64,000 bases of DNA from Piscinibacter sp943370595 (GCA_943370595.1 CALRRO020000009.1:1-64000), one strand, 5' to 3'; numbered from the stretch's first letter, positions 17,584 to 26,142 are shown. Translations and numbers: made by a program. The notes: generated by a model from the sequence alone, not told the origin.

Positions 17584-18354
17584 CTACTCCGCCACCGCAG
17601 CGACTGCCGTTGGCGCAGGCAGCGGCTCCACCTCGCGGCCCGCTGACGGTGGGGGATCTGCGGGTCCGTCCTGTGCCCTGGTCGTCGAGTCGACGGCTTC
17701 GCCGATGGCGGCACCGTGCGCATCGGCAGGAACTTCGGCATCGTCGGGCGACGTGGCGCGCGCATCGAGCGCGTTCATGCGCCGCCGCAGGCCGGTCGCG
17801 AAGCTGCGCGCGCCGTTGGCGATGTCGCGCACCTGGCGCTTGAGCCCCGCACGCTGCGTGTCCACCGCCTGCGCCGACACCACCTCGTGGATCTCCAGCG
17901 TCTGCAGCAGCGGCATCAGCTGGTCGAGCTTGATCAGCACCTCCAGGAATCGGCGGCTGATCGACGACAGCACGCGCACGTCCACGTCCAGCGGCACCGT
18001 GTCGTAGGACGCCAGGCTGGTGATGCCGTGGGCCTTGAACAGCGCCTCGGCGCCATCGATGGCCTCGTTCAGGCTGGCGGTGGCGCCATCGATCCTGCCG
18101 CGCAGCGCTGTCTCGATCTTGCCGATGTCATCGTGGTCGAGCCGGGTGCGGGCGATGACCGAGATGAAATGCATGTTCAGCTGCAGGGTGTTGAACATGC
18201 GCACGAACATGCGCTTGCCCTCGGCACTGCTGAACCGCGTGGCGATCTTGAGGCTGGCCGCCTCGACGCGACGGAAGTCGACCTTGGCTTCGCGGGCCAG
18301 GATGCGGGCGTTGGCGCCGCCCTGGTCCACCTTCACGATCTCGACATTGGCCAT
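17584..18354 (-). CDS. DUF1845 / PFL_4669 family ICE protein (AcaB-like)
   Basis: The 256-residue product has the conserved core of DUF1845 proteins of integrating conjugative elements: RMFVRMFNTLQLNMHFISVI, DHDDIGKIE, DGAEALFKAHGITSLASYDT and LDQLMPLLQTLEIHEVVS. Members related to AcaB of IncC plasmids act in control of transfer genes, so a regulatory role is likely. The last about 45 residues are Pro/Ala-rich and probably disordered. The ATG at 18354 begins MANVEIVKVD. It is the first gene leftwards from the 18355-19044 divergent region. Confidence 0.72.
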   Translation of the reverse strand: MANVEIVKVDQGGANARILAREAKVDFRRVEAASLKIATRFSSAEGKRMFVRMFNTLQLNMHFISVIARTRLDHDDIGKIETALRGRIDGATASLNEAIDGAEALFKAHGITSLASYDTVPLDVDVRVLSSISRRFLEVLIKLDQLMPLLQTLEIHEVVSAQAVDTQRAGLKRQVRDIANGARSFATGLRRRMNALDARATSPDDAEVPADAHGAAIGEAVDSTTRAQDGPADPPPSAGREVEPLPAPTAVAAVAE

Positions 18355-19044
18355 GCCCGCGGCTCCTTGTGCTGACAACGGGGTCGATGGCATCTTCCGA
18401 ACGTGCACGGCCCTTTGCCACGCGAAAGCCCCGGCACCTCGGGGCGCTTTCGCGATCAGTTGCGTGGCGACGGGCATCGACCCATTGACCGGGCGGAAAC
18501 GGCGACCTACCTTTGCGCCATGCAGCAGCTGGCCCTGCATCCAGACCCGGCAAGCCTTGGAGATTTCCTGAACTGATCCCCCGCGTGGGTGCCCGTGCAG
18601 GTCGCACAGGCACCCGTGGGGACGATCGAATCGCGGTGATGCACGCCCCACCGATGGGGGACACCCGTTGCGGTGTCGCTCCGTCGGGTGCCCCTGTGCA
18701 TCGCCGTGCCGAGGACCGCGCAAGCGATCAGGCACGCCGGGGCATTCGCCTCAGGCCGGGCCTTCGAGGCAAGGGCCGCGACCCGGTGCCGAGCGCATCT
18801 GCTCGAGCGCCGCACCGACCGCGCCCTTGCCTCCCGGGCTCGTCCCGTTCTCGCCGATGTCCCCCGATCGGACGCTGACGCCGATCACCGCGCTCGCGCG
18901 CGCCACTGAACCCGGTCAGCCCTGGAGTTCCACGCCCCGACCGCAAGGCGGCCGGCGCCACATCACCCAACCGTCACCCGCATGGGGGCCCACGCCCCCG
19001 CCGCGGGGTGCACGTGGTCTCCCTTCGCATCCAAGGAGTCCACG
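18355..19044. other. 690-base divergent region with hairpins
   Basis: No gene is supported. Promoters for the DUF1845 gene (minus) and for the 19045 gene (plus) must lie here. Two inverted repeats stand out. One at 18587-18615 has GGGTGCCCGTGC facing GCACAGGCACCC with a five-base loop and one mismatch. Another at 18660-18677 has GACACC facing GGTGTC with a six-base loop. Such clusters occur at operators or transfer origins, but no known oriT was recognised. Confidence 0.5.
18587..18615. repeat. Imperfect 12-base inverted repeat
   Basis: Arms GGGTGCCCGTGC (18587-18598) and GCACAGGCACCC (18604-18615) pair at 11 of 12 positions around a five-base loop. It lies in the divergent ICE region beside a second, shorter inverted repeat (18660-18677). 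No T-run follows. A protein-binding site or part of a transfer origin is possible. Confidence 0.5.
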
Positions 19045-19683
19045 ATGCACAGCACCAATGCCAGCCGTCAGGCCGGCGCCCGTGTCGGCTCGCCACACAC
19101 GGCAAGCCTCGACGCAAACCGAGCCCGACTCGGCTCGACGACGATCCCGTTCGTCATCGACGCCTCGTTCGACATCCCGGCCGGCCTGGATCTCCAGGAC
19201 GATGCCGGCGCAGACAGCGCCAACAGCGCCACCGGCGCACCGGGCAGCACCTGCGAAGAGTGGGTGGAGGAGTGGAGCGAGGACGACATCGTCCTGCTGC
19301 ACTGGCGCCTGCTGCAGGAGATCCGGCACCTGGCCGACCCGGCCACGCCACTGGAGGAGAAGCTCGACACCCTGCGCTGGGTGTTCACCGAACGCGAGAA
19401 GGACGGCCTGCCGTTCTCGTTCGTGAACTGCCTGCGCGTGGTCGGCTGCAGCCCGCTGTCGCCGATCCCGTACTGCGGACTCGTCGACGCCGAGGAGGTT
19501 CGCGAGCGCATCCGCCATGGGCTGCGGCCCTGGCTGCACGCGACGCTGGCCCGCTACCCCGACTGGGTGCGCGAGGCCGTGGCGACCCACCCCGAATGGG
19601 TCGAGGCCCGGCTGACCCGCAATCCCCAGTGGATCAACGAGCAGCTCAAGCAGATGTCCGTGCAGGGCGACCTGTTCGCGTGA
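19045..19683 (+). CDS. Hypothetical ICE protein
   Basis: The 212-residue acidic protein is not recognised. It has a low-complexity N-terminal third, then an acidic segment CEEWVEEWSEDDIVLLHWRL and helical parts such as LDTLRWVFTEREKDGLPFSF. Toward the C-terminus a WLHATLARYPDWVREAVATH / PEWVEARLTRNPQWINEQLK repeat-like pair is seen. The ATG at 19045 has a strong site (CCAAGGAG) upstream. It begins a run of plus-strand genes (19045-22147), each with its own AAGGAG-type site, that probably form an operon with the GHKL ATPase and the primase. Confidence 0.75.
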   Translation: MHSTNASRQAGARVGSPHTASLDANRARLGSTTIPFVIDASFDIPAGLDLQDDAGADSANSATGAPGSTCEEWVEEWSEDDIVLLHWRLLQEIRHLADPATPLEEKLDTLRWVFTEREKDGLPFSFVNCLRVVGCSPLSPIPYCGLVDAEEVRERIRHGLRPWLHATLARYPDWVREAVATHPEWVEARLTRNPQWINEQLKQMSVQGDLFA

Positions 19684-19775
19684 TCACGTCCATCCCGGGC
19701 GCCGTGCCTCGGGCCGCGCCGACCGATCCGGTCAGGCCGCGGCGGCACGCGCCCATCCGTTCGAAGGAACTCACC

Positions 19776-20051
19776 ATGCTCACGTTCAAGGAAGCCCTCT
19801 GCCTGCTGGCGATCGTCGTCGCCTACGGCATCACCGGGCGCATGGACTACGAAGACGCCCTGCTGATGGAGCAAGTCCGGCCGCAGGTCGGCGCCGACTG
19901 CATCCATCCGCTCGAAGGCGACGACACCCTCTCGGAATTGGGACCCACCGGGCACCCGCCGGTGGCCCGCCCCATCAAGGGCACCCGTCCGGAGGCGCCC
20001 TGCGTCCCGGACGCTGCGTCGGACCAGCCCATGCGGCTGACCCGGCACTGA
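19776..20051 (+). CDS. Small hypothetical ICE protein with N-terminal hydrophobic segment
   Basis: The 91-residue product starts MLTFKEALCLLAIVVAYGIT, so residues 6-20 could be a membrane anchor or signal sequence. The rest is Pro-rich and without family resemblance. An AAGGAA site lies nine bases upstream of the ATG at 19776. It sits between two plus-strand genes of the same probable operon. No function is apparent. Confidence 0.6.
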   Translation: MLTFKEALCLLAIVVAYGITGRMDYEDALLMEQVRPQVGADCIHPLEGDDTLSELGPTGHPPVARPIKGTRPEAPCVPDAASDQPMRLTRH

Positions 20052-20062
20052 GGGGAGCCGCC

Positions 20063-20404
20063 ATGCACACCGATGCACGCCTGGTTCCCGGCCGCGTGCG
20101 CCTGCTGTCCGTGCAGGCGCCCGAGGACATCGAGTACCTCGTCAAGGAGAGCGAAGTGCTTACCGGTCGGTCCGGCCGCACCTTCGTCATCGCCGGTGCC
20201 GACCGGCTCGTCTACCGCGTCCACTGGCAGCCGCTCACCGAGTCCGGTGGTCATGCCGCAGGGCCGGTGGTCGAGCGCCTCGGCCACCACGGCGAGGTCC
20301 TGAGTCGCCAGCACCTGCAGCTCTGGGAGTTCCTGGAGCACAGCCTCGTCGAGGCGCAGGCCGCCGGCCAGTTGTTCACCCCTCCGGTCCGCACGACGCC
20401 CTGA
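20063..20404 (+). CDS. Small hypothetical ICE protein
   Basis: The 113-residue soluble protein has VRLLSVQAPEDIEYLVKESE near its start and YRVHWQPLTESGGHAAGPVV in the middle. No family is recognised. The ATG at 20063 has AGGGGAG upstream and lies 12 bases after the previous stop, which supports co-transcription with its neighbours. The following gene starts 109 bases later. Confidence 0.62.
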   Translation: MHTDARLVPGRVRLLSVQAPEDIEYLVKESEVLTGRSGRTFVIAGADRLVYRVHWQPLTESGGHAAGPVVERLGHHGEVLSRQHLQLWEFLEHSLVEAQAAGQLFTPPVRTTP

Positions 20405-20512
20405 TGGGCACCGATCCGCGCTGACCGGCCCACACACCCCGGCGGGTGCATCCCGCCAGGGGTGCTTCCGCCGGTTCTTCCCCCGATCGGGATGCCCCCG
20501 AAGGAGTCAACG

Positions 20513-22147
20513 ATGAAGATCCAAGTCCGAATCAACGAAGAAGGCGCGCTGCGAAACCAGCGCCATGCCTTCAGCAACCGGTTCACCCTGGTGTCCGAAC
20601 TGCTGCAGAACGCGCGCCGTGCCGGCGCCCGCCTGATCCGGATCGACCACGATCCGCAGGCACAGACCCTGACCGTGCAGGACGACGGCCACGGCCTGGA
20701 CGACTTCCAGAAGCTGCTCAGCTTCCACGAGTCGGGCTGGGACGCCGACACCTGCACGCAGGAGCGCCCCTTCGGCGTCGGGTTCTCGAAGTGCCTGTAC
20801 GCCGCCTCGCGCTGCGTGGTGGCGTCGGGGCGGCGCCGCGTCGACATCGACACCGCGGCCGCGCTGGCCAAGGCACTCGTCGAGGTCGAGGAGTGCGCCC
20901 TGAGTGACGCGGTGGCAGGTACCCGGGTCGAGCTGCACGGCGTCGACCTGCCGGACCTCGCACAGCGCGTCGAGGAACTGTGCGCCGGGTTTCCGGTGCC
21001 GGTGTGGTTCAACGGCGAGCCGCTCAGGCGCGCCATGGCCGAGGCCCACCTGGCCACCCAGGCCAGCGCCATCGGCGCCGTGCACCTCGCGGGCACGCGC
21101 GACGGCCGGTACACCCACGACACGTGGGTGATCCTGCAGGGCTTCTGCGTGCTGCGGCCGGCCTGGTCCACCCGCGAGGACGTGAACGTCGTGCACCTGG
21201 ACTCGCGCCAGTTCATGGCGCGTCTGCCGGACCGCGACCGCCTGATCGACGAGGACGTGCAGCGCCAGCGCATCGACACCGAGCTGAAGGCCTGCTGGCG
21301 TCGCACGCTGGAGATCGCCAAGGCCGAACTGCCGCCGCGCTACTTCATCGACACCTACTACGGCGTCATGCGCGGCTGGGGGCACCTCGACCTGCTGAAC
21401 GACCTCGGCACCTTGCCGGCGGAGCTGTTCAGCCTGGTGTCGGGCTACCCGGTGCAGGTGGAGCATGGCGAGCGCCGCCACCTGACGCCGGTGCCGACCG
21501 CGCCCACGCGCGAGGCCATCGAGTCGGGTGCCGTGCAGCTGGTGGCACTGGACGACGTGGGCGACGACAACGCGCCGCGCTGGATGATGGCGCGCGCCCG
21601 CGGGTGGCTGGTGTTCGACTGGATCGGCGTGCATGCCGATCACTGGGTGATGCGCCACGTCCGCTTCCTCGAGGAAGAGGGTCAGCGCGTGACGCCGGTG
21701 GGCGAGAAGCTGCGCACGGCGCTGGAGGGCCGCTGGGTCTGGCCCACGGTCATCCTCTGCGAGAAGGTTCGCCTGCGCGTCGGCGACGACGAGACGCTGG
21801 TCAGCGACGCCGGCGTCTGCCACGACGGCAACCTGTACATCCCCGACGGCGAGAAGACGGGCGCGCCGGTGGAACAGCTGTCCTCGTTCAACGACGAGCA
21901 CGACCAGTTCCTGGATGCCGACCGCGACGCCGACCGTGACGCGCTGGCCGATCTGCTCCGCCTGTTGCGGGCGGTGGACCCGGTGCAGACGCTGGACTCG
22001 CTGCTGCAGTCCCTGCGACTGGGCAAGTACCCGCTGCTGCACGGCAAGACCTTCCAGCTGACGGTGGGCGTGGGTCTCGCGCCCGGGCACACCGTCGATC
22101 TGGTCGATCACGCAGCGGCTGGCGGAGGAGCACATGCAGGACGCTGA
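20513..22147 (+). CDS. GHKL-type ATP-binding protein of the ICE
   Basis: The 544-residue product has an N-terminal GHKL (Hsp90/MutL/histidine-kinase-like) ATPase domain. The N-box reads SELLQNARRAGA (28-39), the G1 box DDGHGL (57-62) and the G2 box FGVGFSKCLYAASR (87-100). The remaining about 400 residues are unassigned and include YFIDTYYGVMRGWGHLDLL. It lacks phosphoacceptor and sensor domains, so it is not a sensor kinase and is more like a DNA-topology or chaperone-type ATPase. AAGGAG precedes the ATG at 20513. The stop lies 14 bases inside the primase gene, so the two are translationally coupled. Confidence 0.8.
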   Translation: MKIQVRINEEGALRNQRHAFSNRFTLVSELLQNARRAGARLIRIDHDPQAQTLTVQDDGHGLDDFQKLLSFHESGWDADTCTQERPFGVGFSKCLYAASRCVVASGRRRVDIDTAAALAKALVEVEECALSDAVAGTRVELHGVDLPDLAQRVEELCAGFPVPVWFNGEPLRRAMAEAHLATQASAIGAVHLAGTRDGRYTHDTWVILQGFCVLRPAWSTREDVNVVHLDSRQFMARLPDRDRLIDEDVQRQRIDTELKACWRRTLEIAKAELPPRYFIDTYYGVMRGWGHLDLLNDLGTLPAELFSLVSGYPVQVEHGERRHLTPVPTAPTREAIESGAVQLVALDDVGDDNAPRWMMARARGWLVFDWIGVHADHWVMRHVRFLEEEGQRVTPVGEKLRTALEGRWVWPTVILCEKVRLRVGDDETLVSDAGVCHDGNLYIPDGEKTGAPVEQLSSFNDEHDQFLDADRDADRDALADLLRLLRAVDPVQTLDSLLQSLRLGKYPLLHGKTFQLTVGVGLAPGHTVDLVDHAAAGGGAHAGR

Positions 22148-23207
22148 CTACGCGGCCCGCATCGATGCCGTGAAGCAGCGCGCGCACGGCCGCTGGAGCG
22201 AGCTGCTGGCTGCGGCCGGCGTCGAGGAGCGCATCCTCAGGCACCGCAACGGGCCTTGCCCGTCCTGCGGCGGGACGGATCGCTTCCAGTACACCGATAA
22301 GTTCGGCGAGGGCAACTACCACTGCCGGCAATGCGGCCCGGGTGGCGGCTTCAAGCTGCTGCAGGCCGTGCGGGGCGTGGACTTCCACGCCGCCCTGTGC
22401 GAGGTGGAACGTTGTCTGGGCATGCTGCCGGCTGCGGCCAGCGAAGCCAGTGCCCCGGCGGCACCGGGGGAGCGCATGCGCCGGCTGGTGCAGCGCATCT
22501 GGGACGAGGCGCGGCCGGTGGTGGCCGGCGACGAAGTCGACCGCTACCTGCGCGGGCGCGGGCTGGCCCTGCATCGGCATCCGCCGGTGCTGCGGTTTCA
22601 CCCGTCGCTCGGCTACTTCGAGAAGGGTGCGGACGGCAAGTCGCGGCAGATCGCGGCCTACCCGGCCATGCTGGCGCTGATCCAGGCGCCGGACGGTCAG
22701 GCCGTGACGCTGCACCGGACCTACCTGCTCGACGGCCGAAAGCTTGACGCCGCCGACGCGAAGAAGGTGCTCTCCGCGGGCATCCACGGCGCCTCCGTGC
22801 GCCTGTTCGATGCCGGCGCGCAACTCGCGCTGTGCGAAGGCATCGAGACCGCCTTGGCGGTGCACTTGGCCACCGGCAAGCCCGTGTGGGCCGGCATCAG
22901 CGCCGGCAACCTGGAGAAGCTCTGGGTGCCGGACACCGTGCGCGAGGTCTGCATCTATGCGGACAACGACGCCGGTGGCGACTTCGCCGGCCAGTGCTTC
23001 GCCTACGCGCTCGCGCGGCGGCTGAAGCGGGAGGAGACGACCACCGGCCCGCGCCAGGTGCGGGTGTTCGTGCCGCGCCATGCGGGCACGGACTGGGCCG
23101 ATGTGTGGTGCCAGCGTGCCACCGGCCCCAACCAGGGCCGGGGGCAAGCGACCGCATCGTCGTCGGCCGAACGGGGCTCGGGCAACCGGGTGGCCCTCGG
23201 TGGCTGA
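22134..23207 (+). CDS. Toprim-domain DNA primase
   Basis: The 357-residue protein has an N-terminal primase zinc ribbon (CPSC at 42-45, HCRQC at 63-67 with GPCPSCGGTDRF) and a Toprim domain. In the latter, LCEGIETALAV supplies the catalytic Glu and IYADNDAGG the Asp pair. This is the architecture of P4 alpha/TraC-like primases of mobile elements without a helicase domain. It would make primers for element replication or for the transferred strand. The ATG at 22134 has GGAGGAG upstream, inside the end of the ATPase gene. A good terminator follows at 23228-23264. Confidence 0.88.
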   Translation: MQDADYAARIDAVKQRAHGRWSELLAAAGVEERILRHRNGPCPSCGGTDRFQYTDKFGEGNYHCRQCGPGGGFKLLQAVRGVDFHAALCEVERCLGMLPAAASEASAPAAPGERMRRLVQRIWDEARPVVAGDEVDRYLRGRGLALHRHPPVLRFHPSLGYFEKGADGKSRQIAAYPAMLALIQAPDGQAVTLHRTYLLDGRKLDAADAKKVLSAGIHGASVRLFDAGAQLALCEGIETALAVHLATGKPVWAGISAGNLEKLWVPDTVREVCIYADNDAGGDFAGQCFAYALARRLKREETTTGPRQVRVFVPRHAGTDWADVWCQRATGPNQGRGQATASSSAERGSGNRVALGG

Positions 23208-23621
23208 GGCTGAGGTCATGGAGCTTGGGGTGCGGCGAGCCACAGCGGTCCGCACCCGCTTTTTCAGCGGCACTGGACGGTTCAGCGCATGCCCTGCGCC
23301 ACCACTCGCCGGTGCCGGCGAAAAGGTCAGGCGCCGTCGGCCATACGGCCGACGCGCTCCCCTCGTCGTTTCCCGACTGGTAGCTGCCAGACCAGGTGAC
23401 GCCTCCCGGCGCCACGAAGGCAGCCCTGGAGATCCATCGCGACCGATGGCGACACCCGTGTCACCGACGTCGCACCCCTGCCTCGCCGATGCATCGCCAA
23501 TCCAACCAGGACGCGCTGCATGCGGCGAGTTGTTGTCGTCAACCCACTGCGGGGACCCGTGCCCCGACGTGGGCCGTGCCGTCCCCGCTTCTCACCCACC
23601 CCAACCCGATTGGAGAAAGTC
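23208..23621. other. 414-base gap after the primase gene
   Basis: No gene is supported; frames through here lack ribosome sites and family resemblance. The first part holds the terminator at 23228-23264. The second half should contain the promoter of the DUF932 gene, though no clear -35/-10 pair was seen. Confidence 0.55.
23228..23264 (+). terminator. Rho-independent terminator after the primase gene
   Basis: Arms GGGTGCGG (23228-23235) and CCGCACCC (23250-23257) form a perfect 8-bp GC-rich stem with a 14-base loop, followed by GCTTTTT. It lies 20 bases after the primase stop, in the right orientation to end the 19045-23207 operon. Confidence 0.75.
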
Positions 23622-24686
23622 ATGAAGAGCGGACGTACCCTCGTGAGCCTGGCCCAGGAACTGGAGCGCCAGCAGCACTCGAAGAAGGACCTGATCGTGC
23701 CGTCGCAGCTGGTGCATCACAGCACCGGCGACGACGGTCAGACGCACATCATCGTCAACGAAGCCGGCAACCCGGTGCGCTACGGCGTCACGCCGCTGGC
23801 GCGCCGCCAGCTGGCCGACAAGCTGAAGATCCCGCACGCGTACTTCGAGCGCATGCGCGAGGAGCAACCGGTGCTGCTGGACCGCAACGTCAACACCTGG
23901 CTGCAGAGCGAGGACGATCGGCGCATGCTGCGCACCCTGGACGGCCAGGTGCGCGCGGTGCTGTCGGACCGCTACCGCCGGCTCGACAACTTCGACCTCG
24001 CCGAAAGCGTGCTGCCCATCCTGCAGCAGCTGCCCGAGGTACGCTTCGAGTCGGTCGAGCTGACCGAGACGCGCATGTACCTGAAGTGCATCACCTCGCG
24101 CCTGACCTACGAGATGGCGCCTGGCGACGTGGTGCAGGCCGGCGTGGTGATCTCGAACTCCGAGGTCGGCCAGGGCACGCTGTCGGTGCAGCCGCTGCTG
24201 TACCGGCTGGTCTGCCGCAACGGCCTGATCGCGGCCGACCGGTCGCTGCGCAAGACGCATGTGGGCCGTTCGCTCGGCACCGAGGACGAGGGCCTGCAGG
24301 TCTACCAGGACGACACGCTGCGTGCCGACGACAAGGCCTTCTTCCTGAAGGTGCGCGACGTGGTGCAGGCGGCGGTGTCGGAGGCGAGCTTCCGACAGAC
24401 GGCGCAGAAGCTGCAGAAAACGCTGAAGATCCCCCTCGTCGGCGACCCGGTGAGGACGGTCGAGGTGCTCGCCCAGCGCTACACGCTCAACGACGTCGAG
24501 CGCTCGGGCGTGCTGCGGCATCTGATCACCGAGGGCGAGCTCTCGGGCTACGGGCTGGTCAATGCGGTGACGCACTACAGCCAGGAGATCGACGACTACG
24601 ACCGCGCCACGGAGTTCGAGGCGCTGGGCGGCAAGCTGATCGAGCTCGGCAGCGCCGAGTGGAAGGGCCTGGCCGAAGCGATCTGA
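23622..24686 (+). CDS. DUF932 domain protein
   Basis: The 354-residue product belongs to the DUF932 (phage/plasmid-like) family, common on conjugative elements. Visible blocks are LKIPHAYFERMREEQPVLLD, VRAVLSDRYRRLDNFDLAE and the central VVISNSEVGQGTLSVQPLLY and LVCRNGLI. These match the family core. The biochemical role is unknown. The ATG at 23622 has GGAGAAAG upstream. It stands alone, ended by a hairpin at 24717-24742. Confidence 0.85.
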   Translation: MKSGRTLVSLAQELERQQHSKKDLIVPSQLVHHSTGDDGQTHIIVNEAGNPVRYGVTPLARRQLADKLKIPHAYFERMREEQPVLLDRNVNTWLQSEDDRRMLRTLDGQVRAVLSDRYRRLDNFDLAESVLPILQQLPEVRFESVELTETRMYLKCITSRLTYEMAPGDVVQAGVVISNSEVGQGTLSVQPLLYRLVCRNGLIAADRSLRKTHVGRSLGTEDEGLQVYQDDTLRADDKAFFLKVRDVVQAAVSEASFRQTAQKLQKTLKIPLVGDPVRTVEVLAQRYTLNDVERSGVLRHLITEGELSGYGLVNAVTHYSQEIDDYDRATEFEALGGKLIELGSAEWKGLAEAI

Positions 24687-25038
24687 GCACGGCCTGAGCA
24701 GGCAGTCCGGCATGGCGGCGAGCGGGGGCAACCCCGTTCGCCGACCGGACCGGCGCCGACGTTGCACGGCGCCCCGACAAGGGCGTCGTTCACGCCGCAC
24801 ATCGCTTCACGCGGTGGCGCTCACGCATTCGCCGGAATTCGCCAGGGCTTGCGAGTGGCAATTCGGTAAGCAGATGCACAGGAACGCGCCGCCCATTGAA
24901 GGCGACCCGTCGCCCACCCTATGCTGGCCGCACAGCGCCGGAACCATTCCTTCAGCCACTGCAACACGACCCGCATCCACCGACCAACCCCTCCACCCTG
25001 CCCTGCACGGGCTCGTGGTCCCCACGCGAGGACGCACC
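24687..25038. other. 352-base gap before the flhD-like gene
   Basis: Contains the GCAA-loop hairpin (24717-24742) and presumably the promoter of the FlhDC-like pair. No gene is supported and no clear promoter consensus was found. Confidence 0.5.
24717..24742 (+). terminator. GC-rich hairpin with GCAA tetraloop
   Basis: Arms GGCGAGCGGGG (24717-24727) and CCCCGTTCGCC (24732-24742) pair over 11 positions with one G-T wobble, closed by a GNRA-type GCAA loop. It begins 31 bases after the DUF932 stop. No T-run follows, so it may be a terminator, an mRNA stabiliser or another structured element. Confidence 0.55.
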
Positions 25039-25344
25039 ATGAACCAGGTCCAGCTCTCCGATGTGCAGATCGCCAACCTGACCCTGCTGCTCACCATCCG
25101 CGACGGCATCCTCCACGACCGCACGGCCGCGTGCTGCCGCTTCGCGCTCGACGCGACCCAGGCCGAGCGGCTCGGCACGATGAGCGTCCAGCAGCTGATG
25201 GCCATCGTGGCCAACCTGGGCGACGCGACGCTCTTCCCGCCGCGCCGCGACCTGGTCAGCCTGCTCGACACGCCGCTGCCGCTGGTGCGACCGCTGGCCG
25301 CGGTCCACGCCCCCCGCCATGTCACGGCCAGTTCGGCAGCCTGA
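25039..25344 (+). CDS. FlhD-like regulator of the ICE
   Basis: The 101-residue product aligns by eye with FlhD. It shows IANLTLLLTIRDGILHDRTA (FlhD: long first helix), FALDATQAERLGTMSVQQLM and a trailing LVSLLDTPL. FlhD forms a hetero-oligomer with FlhC. The next gene is FlhC-like, so the pair is kept together as in flagellar operons and as in SXT/R391 setD-setC, whose products switch on transfer genes. The ATG at 25039 has GAGGACG upstream. No flagellar genes are near, so a role as master activator of ICE transfer is the better inference. Confidence 0.75.
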   Translation: MNQVQLSDVQIANLTLLLTIRDGILHDRTAACCRFALDATQAERLGTMSVQQLMAIVANLGDATLFPPRRDLVSLLDTPLPLVRPLAAVHAPRHVTASSAA

Positions 25345-25368
25345 CGCTCAGTTGCCCGGTCGGACGAC

Positions 25369-26028
25369 ATGCAGTCGCGGGTCGATCGTCAACTGCGCGC
25401 CCTGGCGCTGGCCAAGGCCTGTGCGGCCTGCGGTGCACGCGTGCGCACCATCGGCCATCTGACGGGCCTGCCGCCCCGCGAGGCGCTGCGCCTGCTCTTC
25501 CCGGATCGCATGGCCGTGCCTCGAGGGCGCTCGCCGGACTCGCCGGAGTGGTACCACGGCGCCAACCTGCTCCACCGCGCCGAGGCCTCGATCGTCGTGG
25601 CCCTGTACCGCCGTCTGCGAGACGCCGACTTCCCAGCGGGTGAAGCTCTCGTCGGCGCCTACCGCCACTACGTCGGCATCTGCCAGCCACCGCACCGCAT
25701 CAGCTTCGACCGCGCCTTCGATCTGGCCGCGCACTCGGACGGGCTGTGGCTCACCGACACGAGAAGCTTCTCGCTCGTCACCTGCCCGACCTGCCACAGC
25801 GAGTTCCTGGCGGCCTACGGCTCCGTGGCGCGCTCGAACGACCACTGTCCTTTCTGCAAGCTGGTGCAGCGGTACGGGACGGACCCGCGGGTGCAGGGGG
25901 CGTTTCCGGTGCAGCCGTTAGTTGCGCCGAGCGCTGAGCAACTAGGCATGCTTGTCTTGCTTCAGGTGGAAGCTGGCCCTTCAATCGTGCACCTTGCTAC
26001 GCCGATGCGAGGCCAGCATGGGCCTTGA
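25369..26028 (+). CDS. FlhC-like regulator of the ICE
   Basis: The 219-residue protein has the FlhC layout. It has an N-terminal helical region with an HTH-like RTIGHLTGLPPREALRLLF and a C-terminal zinc site CPTC (139-142) and CPFC (160-163), spaced as in E. coli FlhC. It would act with the FlhD-like protein as activator, probably of conjugation genes as SetCD do in SXT. The ATG at 25369 lies 24 bases after the flhD-like stop. The last about 36 residues start at an inverted repeat (25919-25944) and are unlike FlhC, so the natural C-terminus may have been changed by the neighbouring insertion. Confidence 0.8.
   Translation: MQSRVDRQLRALALAKACAACGARVRTIGHLTGLPPREALRLLFPDRMAVPRGRSPDSPEWYHGANLLHRAEASIVVALYRRLRDADFPAGEALVGAYRHYVGICQPPHRISFDRAFDLAAHSDGLWLTDTRSFSLVTCPTCHSEFLAAYGSVARSNDHCPFCKLVQRYGTDPRVQGAFPVQPLVAPSAEQLGMLVLLQVEAGPSIVHLATPMRGQHGP
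25919..25944. repeat. Inverted repeat at the end of the flhC-like gene
   Basis: Perfect arms TAGTTGC (25919-25925) and GCAACTA (25938-25944) flank a 12-base spacer. It lies inside the 3' part of the flhC-like frame, where homology to FlhC stops, and less than 200 bases from the end of the Gabija cassette. It may mark an insertion junction or be a hairpin. Confidence 0.5.
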
Positions 26029-26142
26029 GCCTTGCGTCCAAACCTGCCGACACTCTGCCTCCGGCCCATGGCAGGCAAGGCAGCGGTTGCGGTCCCTTGC
26101 TCGTGCGAGTGCACCTGACGCTTACTGCCATCAACCAGTCGC

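Noticed and set aside
23396..24697. A 433-codon frame over the DUF932 gene
   Set aside because: Another register over a well-conserved DUF932 frame, with Arg/Ala-rich composition.
25039..26028. A flagellar master operon flhDC of the chromosome
   Set aside because: No flagellar or chemotaxis genes are near and the pair sits among ICE genes, so an SXT SetDC-like role is more likely.
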